Shown: one piece after another, positions 1 through 8,262 of the stretch
How the letters are laid out: every line of letters starts with the position of its first letter
Position numbering within the stretch: the stretch's first letter is position 1
Source of the DNA: Corallococcus macrosporus
GTDB lineage: Bacteria; Myxococcota; Myxococcia; Myxococcales; Myxococcaceae
Direction: 5' to 3'
Length of the DNA: 64,000 nt
Assembly (NCBI RefSeq): GCF_017302985.1
Contig: NZ_JAFIMU010000007.1
Span: 1,984,001-2,048,000 of the forward strand
Notes under the pieces: model-generated
The model's input: the letters and a program-made list of their open reading frames with translations, nothing else
Told to the model about the DNA's origin: nothing
The model's database searches: none
Made by a program: the position numbers and the translations under genes

Positions 1-357
1 GCAGTACGACTCCGGGCAGTGCGCCAGCAGCGTGCGTCCGCTGGGCAGCGTGTGCAGGGCCACGGGGTAGTCGTAGACGTGCGCCTGGTAGAAGTCGCGC
101 GTGAGCTGCCGCACCACGCGCGTGCCTTCGAGCAGCAGCCCCGCCGTCCCCAGCGATTCGTACAGCACGCTGTAGCGGCCGTCCGGGGACATCACCGCGC
201 GGTCGAAGCGGTAGGCGTAGCGGATGTGCGGGTCGTCGGTGCCGCCATCCAGGCGGTAGCGCACCATTCCGCCCACCGGGTCCACCAGCGCGTCGCCGCT
301 CCAGCACAGGGAGGACACGGCGCCGGGGGTCTTCAGGGTCTGTCTCTGGAAATCCAT
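1..357 (-). CDS. Hypothetical beta-propeller-like protein, partial
   Basis: Open frame running off the left edge of the window. The visible 119 residues begin MDFQRQTLKTPGAVSS and continue without a stop. Phrases such as RAVMSPDGRYSVLYES resemble one blade of a WD40/TolB-like propeller (SPDG...), but no family can be named from this fragment. No signal peptide is visible after this start. The ATG at 355-357 lies in the 3' arm of a perfect hairpin and has no good Shine-Dalgarno sequence, so the true start is uncertain. It lies downstream of, and in the same direction as, the TPR gene. Confidence 0.6.
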   Translation of the reverse strand, partial: MDFQRQTLKTPGAVSSLCWSGDALVDPVGGMVRYRLDGGTDDPHIRYAYRFDRAVMSPDGRYSVLYESLGTAGLLLEGTRVVRQLTRDFYQAHVYDYPVALHTLPSGRTLLAHCPESYC

Positions 358-385
358 GCGCCGGGGACGGGGGTGCCCGGCGCAT
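356..385. terminator. Perfect 10-bp hairpin, possible terminator
   Basis: ATGCGCCGGG (356-365) pairs perfectly with CCCGGCGCAT (376-385) around a 10-base loop. It lies just past the stop of the TPR gene, where a terminator would be expected, but no T-run follows. The same arm contains most of the predicted start codon of the next gene on that strand. Confidence 0.45.
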
Positions 386-397
386 CCTGACCCGGGC

Positions 398-1075
398 TCA
401 GGCCGGAATCATCGTCAGGAGCTGCTGGGCCTTCGTGCGCAGCTCCTTGTCACTGCCCTTGAGGACCTGCTCCGCGTGGTGGCGGGCCTTCGCCGGCTCA
501 CCCAGGCGCAGCGCCAGCGCCAGGTTGAAGTGCGTGGTGGGGTCCTCGGGGTGCGCTTCCAGCACCGGGGCCAGGACGCTGGCGGCGAGCGCCGGGCCTT
601 CCCGCGGCACGTGCTCCAGGTAATGCACCGCCAGGTCGTTGGGCGCGCCCGTGTCCGTGGGCGCCCGCGCGACGGCCTCTTCCAGCAGCGTGCGCACCCG
701 GCCGCGCTGGCCCGCGACGTCCAGCGCCCGCGCGAGCTGCCGCCGGGCCTCCACCGACTCCGGGTCGCGCTGGAGCACCTCCTCGAAGAGGGGCAGCGCG
801 TCCGCCAGCTTGCCGGCGAGCAGCGCCGCCATGGCGTGCAGGCCGATGAAGTTGGGGTTCTCCGGCGCCAGTTGGCGCAGCCGCAGCGCGGCGGCCAGGG
901 CGTTCTGGGTGAGCCCGCCGAGCAGCGACAGGTTGAAGATCTCCTCCCAGAGGACCGCGTCGTCCGGCGCGAACGTCAGCGCGTCCCGCAGCTCCTGGAG
1001 CGCGAGCCCCAGGTCCCCCGTCTCCAGATACGCCCGCGAGCGTTCCCACTGCGCGCGGTAGGACTCCTTCGCCAT
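398..1075 (-). CDS. Tetratricopeptide repeat protein
   Basis: 225 residues, mostly helical TPR-like repeats. Clear units include residues around 8-40 (YLETGDLGLALQELRDAL then FAPDDAVLWEEIFNLSLL) and a central unit with LADALPLFEEVLQRDPESVEARRQLARALD. TPR proteins are scaffolds for protein-protein contacts. No signal peptide is present, so it is probably cytoplasmic. The ATG at 1073-1075 follows eight bases after the stop of the 70-residue gene upstream, suggesting a two-gene operon. The partner is unknown. Confidence 0.85.
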   Translation of the reverse strand: MAKESYRAQWERSRAYLETGDLGLALQELRDALTFAPDDAVLWEEIFNLSLLGGLTQNALAAALRLRQLAPENPNFIGLHAMAALLAGKLADALPLFEEVLQRDPESVEARRQLARALDVAGQRGRVRTLLEEAVARAPTDTGAPNDLAVHYLEHVPREGPALAASVLAPVLEAHPEDPTTHFNLALALRLGEPAKARHHAEQVLKGSDKELRTKAQQLLTMIPA

Positions 1076-1083
1076 CGTGCCCC

Positions 1084-1296
1084 TCAGCCCCGGAACATCT
1101 TGTGGAACAGCCGCATGAACATGCCCGACCTGGGCGCGGTCTCCGGGCGTCCGGACTGCTGTTGCTGCGCCTGGGACTGGAGGTCCAGCTTCTGCTTCAG
1201 CTTCTTGAGGTCCGGGTCGATGGAGAAGGTGCTGAACTCATCGTTCCCTTCAAGGGCTGTCTGGATCTTCCGCGCGCGGGATTCGTCGTGGCTCAT
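1084..1296 (-). CDS. Small hypothetical protein (70 aa)
   Basis: A 70-residue charged protein, MSHDESRARKIQTAL..., with a Gln-rich middle and a C-terminal motif SGMFMRLFHKMFRG that looks amphipathic and could touch a membrane. I recognise no family. It starts at the ATG at 1294-1296, which is preceded by AGGAG at good spacing. It lies eight bases upstream of the TPR gene in the same direction, so the two are probably cotranscribed. Confidence 0.65.
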   Translation of the reverse strand: MSHDESRARKIQTALEGNDEFSTFSIDPDLKKLKQKLDLQSQAQQQQSGRPETAPRSGMFMRLFHKMFRG

Positions 1297-1410
1297 GTCG
1301 CGTCTCCTGACCGGGCTCCGACCCTAGCACGGGCCACCGGGCCCTCCCCATCCCGGCAGCCCCCCTGTCCGCTTGCCCGCACACCCACCCGCGCGCGGAT
1401 AATCCCTCCC

Positions 1411-2016
1411 ATGCGACGCCCTTCCCGCTTCCGCCCCCTGCCCGCCGCCGCCCTGCTCACGCCGTTCCTCCTGCTCGCCTGCATCCCTGACGGGGACCCG
1501 GACGACTCGACCTCGGACGCGGGCACCCAGGAGGACGGGGGCACCGGCACCAACACCGACGGGGGCACCGTGGAGCTCTCGCAGTTCGCCCGCGACATGC
1601 TGGAGGCCCACAACGCGGCCCGCGCCGCCGCGAAGCCCACGCCGTCCCCCGCGCTGGAGCCGCTCACGTGGGACCCCGCCGTGGCGGAGGTCGCCCAGAA
1701 GTGGGCGAGCAACTGCGAGTTCGAGCACAACCCGAACCGGGGCAACGCGGGGGAGAACATCGCCTGGTCCAGCCCGAACTACTGGGACACGAAGGGCGTG
1801 GTGAAGGCCTGGGTGGATGAGGCGGCGGACTACGACTATTCGAAGAACACCTGCGCCGCGGGCGAGCAGTGCGGCCACTACACGCAGGTGGTGTGGCGCA
1901 ACACCCGCCGCCTGGGCTGCGCCATGCAGCGCTGCACCCAGAACGGCTCCAGCTCGGACTTCTACGTGTGCAACTACGCGCCGCCGGGCAACTACGTGGG
2001 CCAGCGGCCGTACTGA
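1411..2016 (+). CDS. CAP-domain (SCP/PR-1) lipoprotein
   Basis: 201 residues. A signal peptide (residues 1-24) ends in a lipobox-like LLLAC, followed by an acidic Asp/Gly/Thr-rich linker typical of myxobacterial lipoproteins. The rest is a CAP domain: MLEAHNAARAAAKP, then FEHNPNRGNAGENIAW, CGHYTQVVWRNTRRLGCA and YVCNYAPPGNYVGQRPY. These are the family signature blocks, including the His and Glu residues that line the CAP cavity. CAP proteins are secreted, and their activity is often unknown. The ATG at 1411 was preferred because it begins the signal peptide, although the frame is open upstream. The stop abuts the stop of the convergent hydrolase gene. Confidence 0.9.
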   Translation: MRRPSRFRPLPAAALLTPFLLLACIPDGDPDDSTSDAGTQEDGGTGTNTDGGTVELSQFARDMLEAHNAARAAAKPTPSPALEPLTWDPAVAEVAQKWASNCEFEHNPNRGNAGENIAWSSPNYWDTKGVVKAWVDEAADYDYSKNTCAAGEQCGHYTQVVWRNTRRLGCAMQRCTQNGSSSDFYVCNYAPPGNYVGQRPY

Positions 2017-2850
2017 TCAACGCTTGAGCGTGCGCGCGAGGAACGCGGATGTCTCCGCCCAGGCGGACGCGGCGGCGCGCTCGTCGTAGCGGGCGCCGGA
2101 CGGGTTGGCGAAGGCGTGGTCCGCGTCGTACTCCACGACGCGGCTGCGCACGTTGGCCTCCGACAGGGCCTTCTCGAAGGCCTGCACCGTCTCCGGCGGG
2201 ATGGACTTGTCCTTCGTGCCGAAGATGCCCAGCACCTGCGCCTTGATGGTGGACAGCTCCTGCGGATCCGTCACCGGGTGGCCGTAGTAGATGACCGCGG
2301 CGCTCAGCTCCGGGATGGCCATGGCGGTGCGCAGGGACCAGCCGCCGCCGAAGCACCAGCCGATGCTGCCGGTGCGCGTAGCCTGGATGCGCGGGTCGCT
2401 CTTGAGGAACGCGTGCGCGGCCAGCAGCGTCTTGGTGGCCTGCGCGTCGTCCACCTGCTTCACCAGCGCGAGCGCCTCGTCGGGGTTGGTGCCCACCTTG
2501 CCGCGGTAGAGGTCCACCGCGAGCGCCGCGTAGCCCTCCGCCGCCAGCCGGTCCGCCCAGGCCTGCACGTGCTCGTTGAGGCCCCACCACTCGTGGATGA
2601 CGATGATGGCGGGCAGGGGGCCCTTCGCGTTGGGCGGCAGGGTCAGGTAGGCCTTGGAGCCGTCGGACAGCTCCACCTGCTGGCCCTTGCGCTCGGGGGC
2701 GGCGTCCTTGCGCAGGGTGTGCATGGCCTTGAACTCCTCTTCGGAGACGGCGCCCGTCGCGGACGGCGCGCGCGCCACTTCCGACGGCTTGCCCGTCGCG
2801 CAGGCTGTGAACATCAGCGCCGCCGCCAGCACCCACGTGAGCCTCTTCAT
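2017..2850 (-). CDS. Dienelactone hydrolase family lipoprotein
   Basis: 277 residues with a lipoprotein signal MKRLTWVLAAALMFTACATG (lipobox FTAC, Cys 17). The mature part is an alpha/beta hydrolase of the dienelactone hydrolase family. It has VIHEWWGLNEHVQAWADRLA near the N-terminus, the nucleophile block IGWCFGGGWS (Cys in place of Ser, as in true dienelactone hydrolases), GTKDKSIPPE and the His block YDADHAFANP. These supply the expected Cys-Asp-His triad. The lipoprotein signal places it in the envelope, unusual for a family often cytoplasmic. Start: ATG 2848-2850 with AAAGGA seven bases upstream. Longer in-frame starts lack a signal peptide. Confidence 0.92.
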   Translation of the reverse strand: MKRLTWVLAAALMFTACATGKPSEVARAPSATGAVSEEEFKAMHTLRKDAAPERKGQQVELSDGSKAYLTLPPNAKGPLPAIIVIHEWWGLNEHVQAWADRLAAEGYAALAVDLYRGKVGTNPDEALALVKQVDDAQATKTLLAAHAFLKSDPRIQATRTGSIGWCFGGGWSLRTAMAIPELSAAVIYYGHPVTDPQELSTIKAQVLGIFGTKDKSIPPETVQAFEKALSEANVRSRVVEYDADHAFANPSGARYDERAAASAWAETSAFLARTLKR

Positions 2851-2938
2851 GTCCGTGTCCTTTCGGGCCCGGACCTGCCCGGGCCGCTGCGTGTGCCTTC
2901 CGGGCGTAGCGCGGTGAGGTGCCTGGCGCAAACGCGAA

Positions 2939-2980
2939 GAGGGCCGGCGCGAGGGAGGCATCCCCCCACGTCCGGCCCTC
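2939..2980 (-). terminator. Probable terminator hairpin after the FKBP gene
   Basis: GAGGGCCGG (2939-2947) pairs with CCGGCCCTC (2972-2980). The loop holds a further G-run/C-run pairing, so a longer imperfect stem is possible. It sits 33 bases past the stop of the FKBP gene and upstream of the hydrolase start. Read on the minus strand it is followed by a weak T-rich stretch. Confidence 0.5.
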
Positions 2981-3012
2981 GTTCTCACCGCTCCCTCATG
3001 GGGAGGCGGTCA

Positions 3013-3840
3013 CTACTTCGTCGCGGGGGGCGGCTTGGCGGCCGGGGGCGGCTTCGCGCCGGGGGCCGGGGGCGCGCCCATGCCACCGGGCATGCCGGGC
3101 ATGCCGGGAGCGCCTTCGGGCGGCTTCACGATCTCGAGCAGCTCCACCTCGAACACCAGGGCGGCGCCGCCGGGGATGTTCGGGGGCGCGCCGCGGTCGC
3201 CGTAGGCGATGTCGGAGGGGCACACGAGCTGCGCCTTGCCGCCGACCTTCATCTTCTGGAGGCCCTCGGTCCAGCACTTGATGACGCCCTGGAGCGGGAA
3301 CTGCGTGGGCTCACCGCGCTTGTAGGACGAGTCGAACTCCTTGCCGTCCGAGAGCGTGCCCTTGTAGTGCACCTTCACGACGTCGGAGGCCTGGGGCTGG
3401 GCGCCGGTGCCCGCCTGGGTCTCCTTGTAGATGAGGCCGGACTCGGTCTTCTGGGCGCCGGGCTCCTTCTCCTTCTCCGCGAGGAAGGCCTTGGCCTTCT
3501 CCTTCTCCGCGTTGGCCTTGCGCAGCGAACGCTCGCGCGCGAGGTCCTGGAGCTTGGGACCGTAGGTCTCCAGGTCCACGTCGGACTTCTGGCCGGTGAC
3601 CTGGGCGCTGAGGCCGGCCTTCACGAACTCCAGCTCCTGCGGCGTCATGTCGAACACGCTGATGCTGCGGCCGATGGACAGGCCCAGCGCGTACAGCGTC
3701 TTCTGCTCCTCGGTCTGGGGAGCGCCGGCGGCGCCCGCCGTCGTGGTGCCGGTGGCGGAGGTCTCGCCCGGCTTCGCACCCTGGCCCTGACAGGCCGTCA
3801 GGCTCAGCATCGCCGCGATCAGGATCGTCTTCTTCATCAT
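3013..3840 (-). CDS. FKBP-type peptidyl-prolyl isomerase lipoprotein
   Basis: 275 residues. Lipoprotein signal [17 protein letters not shown] (Cys 17), then a helical FKBP N-terminal (dimerisation) domain with [10 protein letters not shown] and a Lys/Glu-rich helix. The FKBP catalytic domain spans about residues 140-240: [46 protein letters not shown] and [11 protein letters not shown]. The tail is a low-complexity Pro/Gly/Met/Ala run (PGMPGMPGG...). The usual FKBP Trp is present in KCWTEG. This architecture matches Mip/FkpA-like chaperones, which assist folding of envelope proteins. The first ATG (3838-3840) is favoured because AAGGAAAGG lies ten bases upstream. Confidence 0.95.
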   Translation of the reverse strand: MMKKTILIAAMLSLTACQGQGAKPGETSATGTTTAGAAGAPQTEEQKTLYALGLSIGRSISVFDMTPQELEFVKAGLSAQVTGQKSDVDLETYGPKLQDLARERSLRKANAEKEKAKAFLAEKEKEPGAQKTESGLIYKETQAGTGAQPQASDVVKVHYKGTLSDGKEFDSSYKRGEPTQFPLQGVIKCWTEGLQKMKVGGKAQLVCPSDIAYGDRGAPPNIPGGAALVFEVELLEIVKPPEGAPGMPGMPGGMGAPPAPGAKPPPAAKPPPATK

Positions 3841-4028
3841 GATGTCGTCGCCTTTCCTTTGGCTCAGCGGCGGCCGACCGCCCCCCGCTGCATGCCTGGG
3901 GGCGCGGTGTACTACAGAAAGTGCCCGGCATCCTCTTGGGAACCGTGCTTTCCCCGGAAGGGGGCCCGCGCAGGTAGGACAACCGGCCGCCGGCCCCCCA
4001 AACCAGCGGAAAGGCTCCGGATTCCCGG

Positions 4029-4292
4029 CTACCGGGAGGAGCGTCCGCCGAAGGCGGCCTGGGACACCAGGAGCAGGACGATGGCGCCCAGGATGGCGCC
4101 GCCAAAGCCGGTGGGCTCCGGGTCACGCCAGTTGGTGCCCCGCCAGACGGACGTGAGGAAGCCGCCCACGAAGGCCCCGGCGACGCCCAGCAGCGTGGTG
4201 CCAATGCACCCCAGGCGCTGGTTCCCCGGCAGCACGGCCCGGGCGATGAGCCCCGCGAAGAAGCCGAAGATGATCCACCCCAACAGCCCCAT
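4029..4292 (-). CDS. GlsB/YeaQ/YmgE-family membrane protein
   Basis: 87 residues with three hydrophobic segments: [33 protein letters not shown] and [15 protein letters not shown]. The spacing and Gly pattern are those of the GlsB/YeaQ/YmgE family (transglycosylase-associated in older annotation), small inner-membrane proteins often linked to stress. The name transglycosylase-associated is not evidence of enzymatic activity. The ATG at 4290-4292 follows GGAGGG. Monocistronic: it is divergent from the ATPase gene and about 190 bases downstream of the start of the FKBP gene. Confidence 0.88.
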   Translation of the reverse strand: MGLLGWIIFGFFAGLIARAVLPGNQRLGCIGTTLLGVAGAFVGGFLTSVWRGTNWRDPEPTGFGGAILGAIVLLLVSQAAFGGRSSR

Positions 4293-4445
4293 GACGCCCT
4301 CCTGCGTGCGGCGAGTGAAGGCCCGCAATGTGGCGCAGGCAGAGCGGGGGCGGAAGTGCGGGTGGAGGTGTTCTTGACCCTTGAGGGGAGCGTGTGGTGC
4401 GGTCCTTCGACGATGCAGCGCCCCTGGAGCCCGGGCGGACCCTCG

Positions 4446-5489
4446 ATGAAGAAGACGAACACGCTGACGCGGCTCACCATTGAGAAGTTCCGGAACGTCG
4501 CGCCGACGACGCTGGAATTCCGCCCGGGAATCAATGTGCTGCTGGGCAGGAACGCGACGGGGAAGACGACGCTCCTGCGCCTGCTCTCGATGCTGCTGGA
4601 CGTTCCTGGAGAGCCACTTCAAGACGAACCCCTGAGTGCGAGCTGGCGCGTCATGGGCCGCATCCTCGACTTCGAGCAGACCACCTCCAGAGTGAGGGTT
4701 GAGGCGCCAGCGCTTCCCCTTGAACCCGGTGGTACCCCTGAGAGGGGCTCTCTCCCTGGCCTTCAGTACTCGGGGGCGCTGCGCTTTGAACAGGACGGCG
4801 ATGAAGTCCTGAGAGCCGAATTACTGCCAACGGAGTTGGTGCTCCACCACGCGGGTTCTTCAACGCGTGAAGCACGCCATTCCAGCTCCCCACCCATCAC
4901 GTCAATCATCGCAAGCCTCTGGAGGAATCAGGGCGAGGCTTCGCTAGAATTGACAAGCAAGCTCTTGCACAGCCGCATCCGGACGTCAGGAAGACTGGAC
5001 GAAGGCCTGGACCGCTTCAACGAGACAAACCGTCTCAATCCCGAGCCGGACCGGCACACTGCACGACTGAGCAACCTCAAACTCTTCTTCAAACGCGCTG
5101 GCGAAGAGGTGTCCCACGAGGAGCTCAGCCATGGCCAGAAGCGCCTGCTCGCCTTTTTTGCTCACGTCGACGCGTCACCGGACCTTGTCATCTCGGATGA
5201 GCTCGCGAATGGCCTTCATCACGAGTGGATCTCCGTATGTCTCGATGAAATCGGCGAACGACAAGCCATCCTGACCAGTCAGAACCCGCTGCTGCTGGAC
5301 TTCTTGCGCTTTGGCGGCATCGAAGAGGTCCGTCGCACCTTCATCCTCTGCGAGCGCATGGGGAGTGCCGCGAATCCGCGGCTCATCTGGCGCAATCTCT
5401 CCGAGGATGAAGCCGGGTCCTTCTTCCTCGCCTACCGGACCGGCCTTCAGCGGGTCTCCGACATCCTGCGAACCCAGGGCCTCGAGTGA
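4446..5489 (+). CDS. Orphan AAA/ABC-type ATPase
   Basis: 347 residues. Residues 7-25 (LTRLTIEKFRNVAPTTLEF) and Walker A GRNATGKT (34-41) are typical of RecF/SMC-like ATPases that begin with a strand leading into the P-loop. An ABC-type signature (LSHGQKRLLAFF) and a Walker B followed by a D-loop-like stretch (DLVISDELANGLHH) occur in the C-terminal third, then a switch block ILTSQNPLLLDFL. It has no TOPRIM or nuclease domain. Third positions are visibly less G/C-rich than in the neighbours, with TTACTG and CTTTTTTG runs, suggesting later acquisition. The ATG at 4446 was chosen from domain start; 4413 and 4356 are alternatives. The role is unknown; related orphan ATPases occur in defence systems. 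Confidence 0.82.
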   Translation: MKKTNTLTRLTIEKFRNVAPTTLEFRPGINVLLGRNATGKTTLLRLLSMLLDVPGEPLQDEPLSASWRVMGRILDFEQTTSRVRVEAPALPLEPGGTPERGSLPGLQYSGALRFEQDGDEVLRAELLPTELVLHHAGSSTREARHSSSPPITSIIASLWRNQGEASLELTSKLLHSRIRTSGRLDEGLDRFNETNRLNPEPDRHTARLSNLKLFFKRAGEEVSHEELSHGQKRLLAFFAHVDASPDLVISDELANGLHHEWISVCLDEIGERQAILTSQNPLLLDFLRFGGIEEVRRTFILCERMGSAANPRLIWRNLSEDEAGSFFLAYRTGLQRVSDILRTQGLE

Positions 5490-5494
5490 CGGGT

Positions 5495-6601
5495 ATGAGC
5501 CCCCTGCGCCGTGCCACCCGGGACGACAACGCCGCGCTGCTGGACCTGTTCGGCGACGTACCCATGACCGGGGACCTGGTGCTCAGCACGCAGCGGTCGC
5601 CGGACTACTTCGGCCTCTTCGCCATGCAGCGCGGTGAAGCCGAGGTCTGGGCCCACGGTGAATCCTCCCGCCTGGATGGCATGGGCGCCATCCATGTCCG
5701 CGACGGGTGGCTGGAGGGCCAGCCCTGCCGCGTGGGCTACCTGGGGGACCTTCGCACCCGCTTCTCCGCTCGCCGCTCCCGGGGCCTGGCCCGGTTCTAT
5801 GGGCCCGTCCTGGAGGAGACCTCCCGCCGCCATGGCGTGGACGTCTTCCTCACCGCCGTCATGGCCTCCAATGCCGCCGCGCTCCAGGCGCTCGTGCGCC
5901 GTGCCGCTTCCCGGGAGGCGCAGCCGCACTACCACCTGATGCGCGCGTTCTCCGCCGTGTCGCTCCAGTTCGTCCTGCGCCGCAAGCCGCGCCCCAGCCG
6001 CTACACCGTGCGCCGGGCCACCGCCGCGGACGTGCCCGCCATGGCCTCACTGCTGGACGCGGACCACCGCTCGCGCCCCTTCGGCTACCGCTTTGACACC
6101 GGGGAGCTGGAGCACCGGCTCGCGCGCTGGCCGGGCCTTCGCGTGGAGGACTCGTTCCTCGCGTTCGACCCGGCGGGACAGCTCGTCGGCTGCACCTCCG
6201 CGTGGAACCCGGACGCCGTGAAGCGCTACCGCGTGCTCGCGTACCGGGGCGGCATGAAGTGGGTGCGCCGGGGCTTCAACGCGCTCGCCACCGTCACCGG
6301 CGCGCCCCGCCTGCCCGCGCCCGGCGGCGACTTCCGCTACTTCTACCTCTCCAACACCAGCATCCCCTCGGAGGACCCTGCCGTCCTGCGCGCGCTGCTG
6401 GATGCCGTCTACGCCGCGTTCCACGGCCAGGGCTTCCACTTCTTCACCGTGCAGCAGGACGCCGGTGACCCGCTGGCCCCCGCCTTCGACGGCTTCCTCC
6501 AGCGGCGGCTGGACTTCCACCTCTACGCCGTCACGCCCGCCTCGCGCCCCCCGAGGACCTTCCCCGGGGGACGCACCGGCTTCGAAATCTGCCTGCCCTG
6601 A
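5495..6601 (+). CDS. GNAT-type acetyltransferase-like protein
   Basis: 368 residues. The N-terminal half begins SPLRRATRDDNAALLDLFG, a classic GNAT start, and contains the acceptor-loop-like region VGYLGDLRTRFSARRSRGLARFYGPVL. A second GNAT-like start, YTVRRATAADVPAMASLLDA, follows at about residue 170, so it probably holds two tandem GNAT folds. Substrate unknown. A GTG at 5486 in the same frame overlaps the stop of the ATPase gene (GTGA) and is an equally possible start, implying translational coupling. The ATG at 5495 is given here. Base composition returns to the high-GC norm compared with the ATPase. Confidence 0.8.
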   Translation: MSPLRRATRDDNAALLDLFGDVPMTGDLVLSTQRSPDYFGLFAMQRGEAEVWAHGESSRLDGMGAIHVRDGWLEGQPCRVGYLGDLRTRFSARRSRGLARFYGPVLEETSRRHGVDVFLTAVMASNAAALQALVRRAASREAQPHYHLMRAFSAVSLQFVLRRKPRPSRYTVRRATAADVPAMASLLDADHRSRPFGYRFDTGELEHRLARWPGLRVEDSFLAFDPAGQLVGCTSAWNPDAVKRYRVLAYRGGMKWVRRGFNALATVTGAPRLPAPGGDFRYFYLSNTSIPSEDPAVLRALLDAVYAAFHGQGFHFFTVQQDAGDPLAPAFDGFLQRRLDFHLYAVTPASRPPRTFPGGRTGFEICLP

Positions 6602-6604
6602 CGC

Positions 6605-8041
6605 TCAGACCACGCGCGTCTTCCAGCGCCCTCGCCGGAACAGCACGATGCCCAGCACGGACATCGCCGCGAAGGCCGCCGGCACCGCGAGGTACGCGCC
6701 CACCGCGCCCAGGCCCAGCGGCTTCGCCAGCACCCACGCCAGCGGCAGCTCCAGCACCCAGAGACATCCCAGGTCGATGAGCGTGGGCGTCCGCGTGTCC
6801 CCCGCGCCGTTGAACGCGGAGGTGATGACCATGCCGTACGCGGCGGAGAAGAAGCTCAGGGAGAAGACGCGCAGCGCCGTCGCGCCCTCGTCCACCACCG
6901 CCGCGTCCGTGGTGAAGAACCGCAGCAGCGGATGCGCGAAGATGAAGAACAGCACCCCGATGCTGCCCAGCACCATCAGGTTGTACCGGCCCGCCAGCCA
7001 CACCGCCTTCGCGCCCCGGTCCGGGTCCCCCGCGCCCATGCTCTGTCCCAGCAGCGTGGCCGCCGCGTTGCCCAGACCCCACGCGGGCAAGAGCGCGAAC
7101 ATCACGATGCGGATGGCGATGGTGTAGCCCGCCAGCGACGTGCTGCCGAACGTCGACACGATGCGCACCAGCACCACCCAGCTGGTCGTGCTCACCAGCG
7201 CCTGCACCATGCCCGCGCCCGACAGCCGCAGCATCGCGAGCATCGTCCCGGGCTCCAGCGCCACATGCTCGCGCCGCACCTGGAGCCGGCCGTTGGAGCG
7301 CACCAACCGGTAGAGCTGATACGCGACGCCCGCGCTGCGGCCCAGCGTGGTGGCCCACGCCGCGCCCACCACGCCCATCTCCGGGAACGGTCCCCACCCG
7401 AAGATGAGGCAGGGCGCGAGCAGGATGTTGAGGCCGTTGGCCAGCATCAGCACGCGCATCGCGATGGCCGCATCGCCCGCGCCCCGGAAGATGGCGTTGA
7501 TGAGGAAGAGCAGCAGGATGCTCACCACGCCGCCCATCATCACGCGCGTGTAGCCCACGCCGTGCTCCAGCACCCACGGCGAGCCGCCGAGCGCCGCCAG
7601 GATGGGCCGCGCGAAGACGATGCCCGCCACCGCCAGCACCGTGGAGATGATGATGCCCAGGCCAATGGCCTGCACCGCCGTGCGCCCCGCCCGCTCCGCG
7701 TCCTTCTCTCCGATGCGCCGGGCCACCATCGCCGTGGCGCCGATGCTCAGGCCCATGCCCGCGGCGTAGATGAGGGTGAGGATGCCCTCGGTGAGTCCCA
7801 CCGTGGCCACCGCCTCCGCGCCCAACCGGCCGACGAAGGCGACGTCCACGACGGCGAACACCGACTCCATGCACATCTCCAGCACCATGGGCACGGCCAG
7901 CAGGAAGATGGCGCGCCCGAGCGGCATCCGCGTCAGGTCCTGCTCGGTGCCATGCAGGGCCTCCTTCACCAGGGTCCAGACGCCCTTGTCCACGGGCGCG
8001 GGGACCTGGGCGTTCCGGTCCGCCAGGGGTGTCTCTTCCAC
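6605..8041 (-). CDS. MATE-family efflux transporter
   Basis: 478 residues and about twelve hydrophobic segments in two homologous halves. The first half opens with ..RAIFLLAVPMVLEMCMESVFAVVDVAFVGRLGAEAVATVGL.., the standard MATE opening with a conserved Asp-x-x-Phe-Val-Gly-type motif. The second half repeats a related pattern (MVQALVSTTSWVVLVRIVSTFGSTSLAGYTIAIR). MATE proteins export drugs and organic cations using Na+ or H+ gradients; the substrate here cannot be told. The start is taken at GTG 8039-8041, preceded by AAAGG eight bases upstream; it gives a family-typical length, while upstream in-frame starts add an unlikely Cys/Arg-rich leader. Confidence 0.92.
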   Translation of the reverse strand: MEETPLADRNAQVPAPVDKGVWTLVKEALHGTEQDLTRMPLGRAIFLLAVPMVLEMCMESVFAVVDVAFVGRLGAEAVATVGLTEGILTLIYAAGMGLSIGATAMVARRIGEKDAERAGRTAVQAIGLGIIISTVLAVAGIVFARPILAALGGSPWVLEHGVGYTRVMMGGVVSILLLFLINAIFRGAGDAAIAMRVLMLANGLNILLAPCLIFGWGPFPEMGVVGAAWATTLGRSAGVAYQLYRLVRSNGRLQVRREHVALEPGTMLAMLRLSGAGMVQALVSTTSWVVLVRIVSTFGSTSLAGYTIAIRIVMFALLPAWGLGNAAATLLGQSMGAGDPDRGAKAVWLAGRYNLMVLGSIGVLFFIFAHPLLRFFTTDAAVVDEGATALRVFSLSFFSAAYGMVITSAFNGAGDTRTPTLIDLGCLWVLELPLAWVLAKPLGLGAVGAYLAVPAAFAAMSVLGIVLFRRGRWKTRVV

Positions 8042-8262
8042 GGGTGAGGCCTTTCGAGAGCGAGGGGACTTCCTAGCGCGAAACGCCCGCACGTGGCGCC
8101 CAGCGACGCGGCTTCCTACGCACCCTGCCACCCACTCCTGACATCTGAAGGTGCCGCACCCACCCCCGGCGGGGCAGCGGGCGAGCGTTGGCTGCCGGAC
8201 GACGCGTCGCGCCCCGGGACAACATGCCCATTGGGAACCCAGGAGTAGCTTGCTGCCTCCTG

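Noticed and set aside
2116..4377. Open frame across the hydrolase, FKBP and GlsB-type genes
   Set aside because: Opposite strand to three recognisable proteins and without any family motif.
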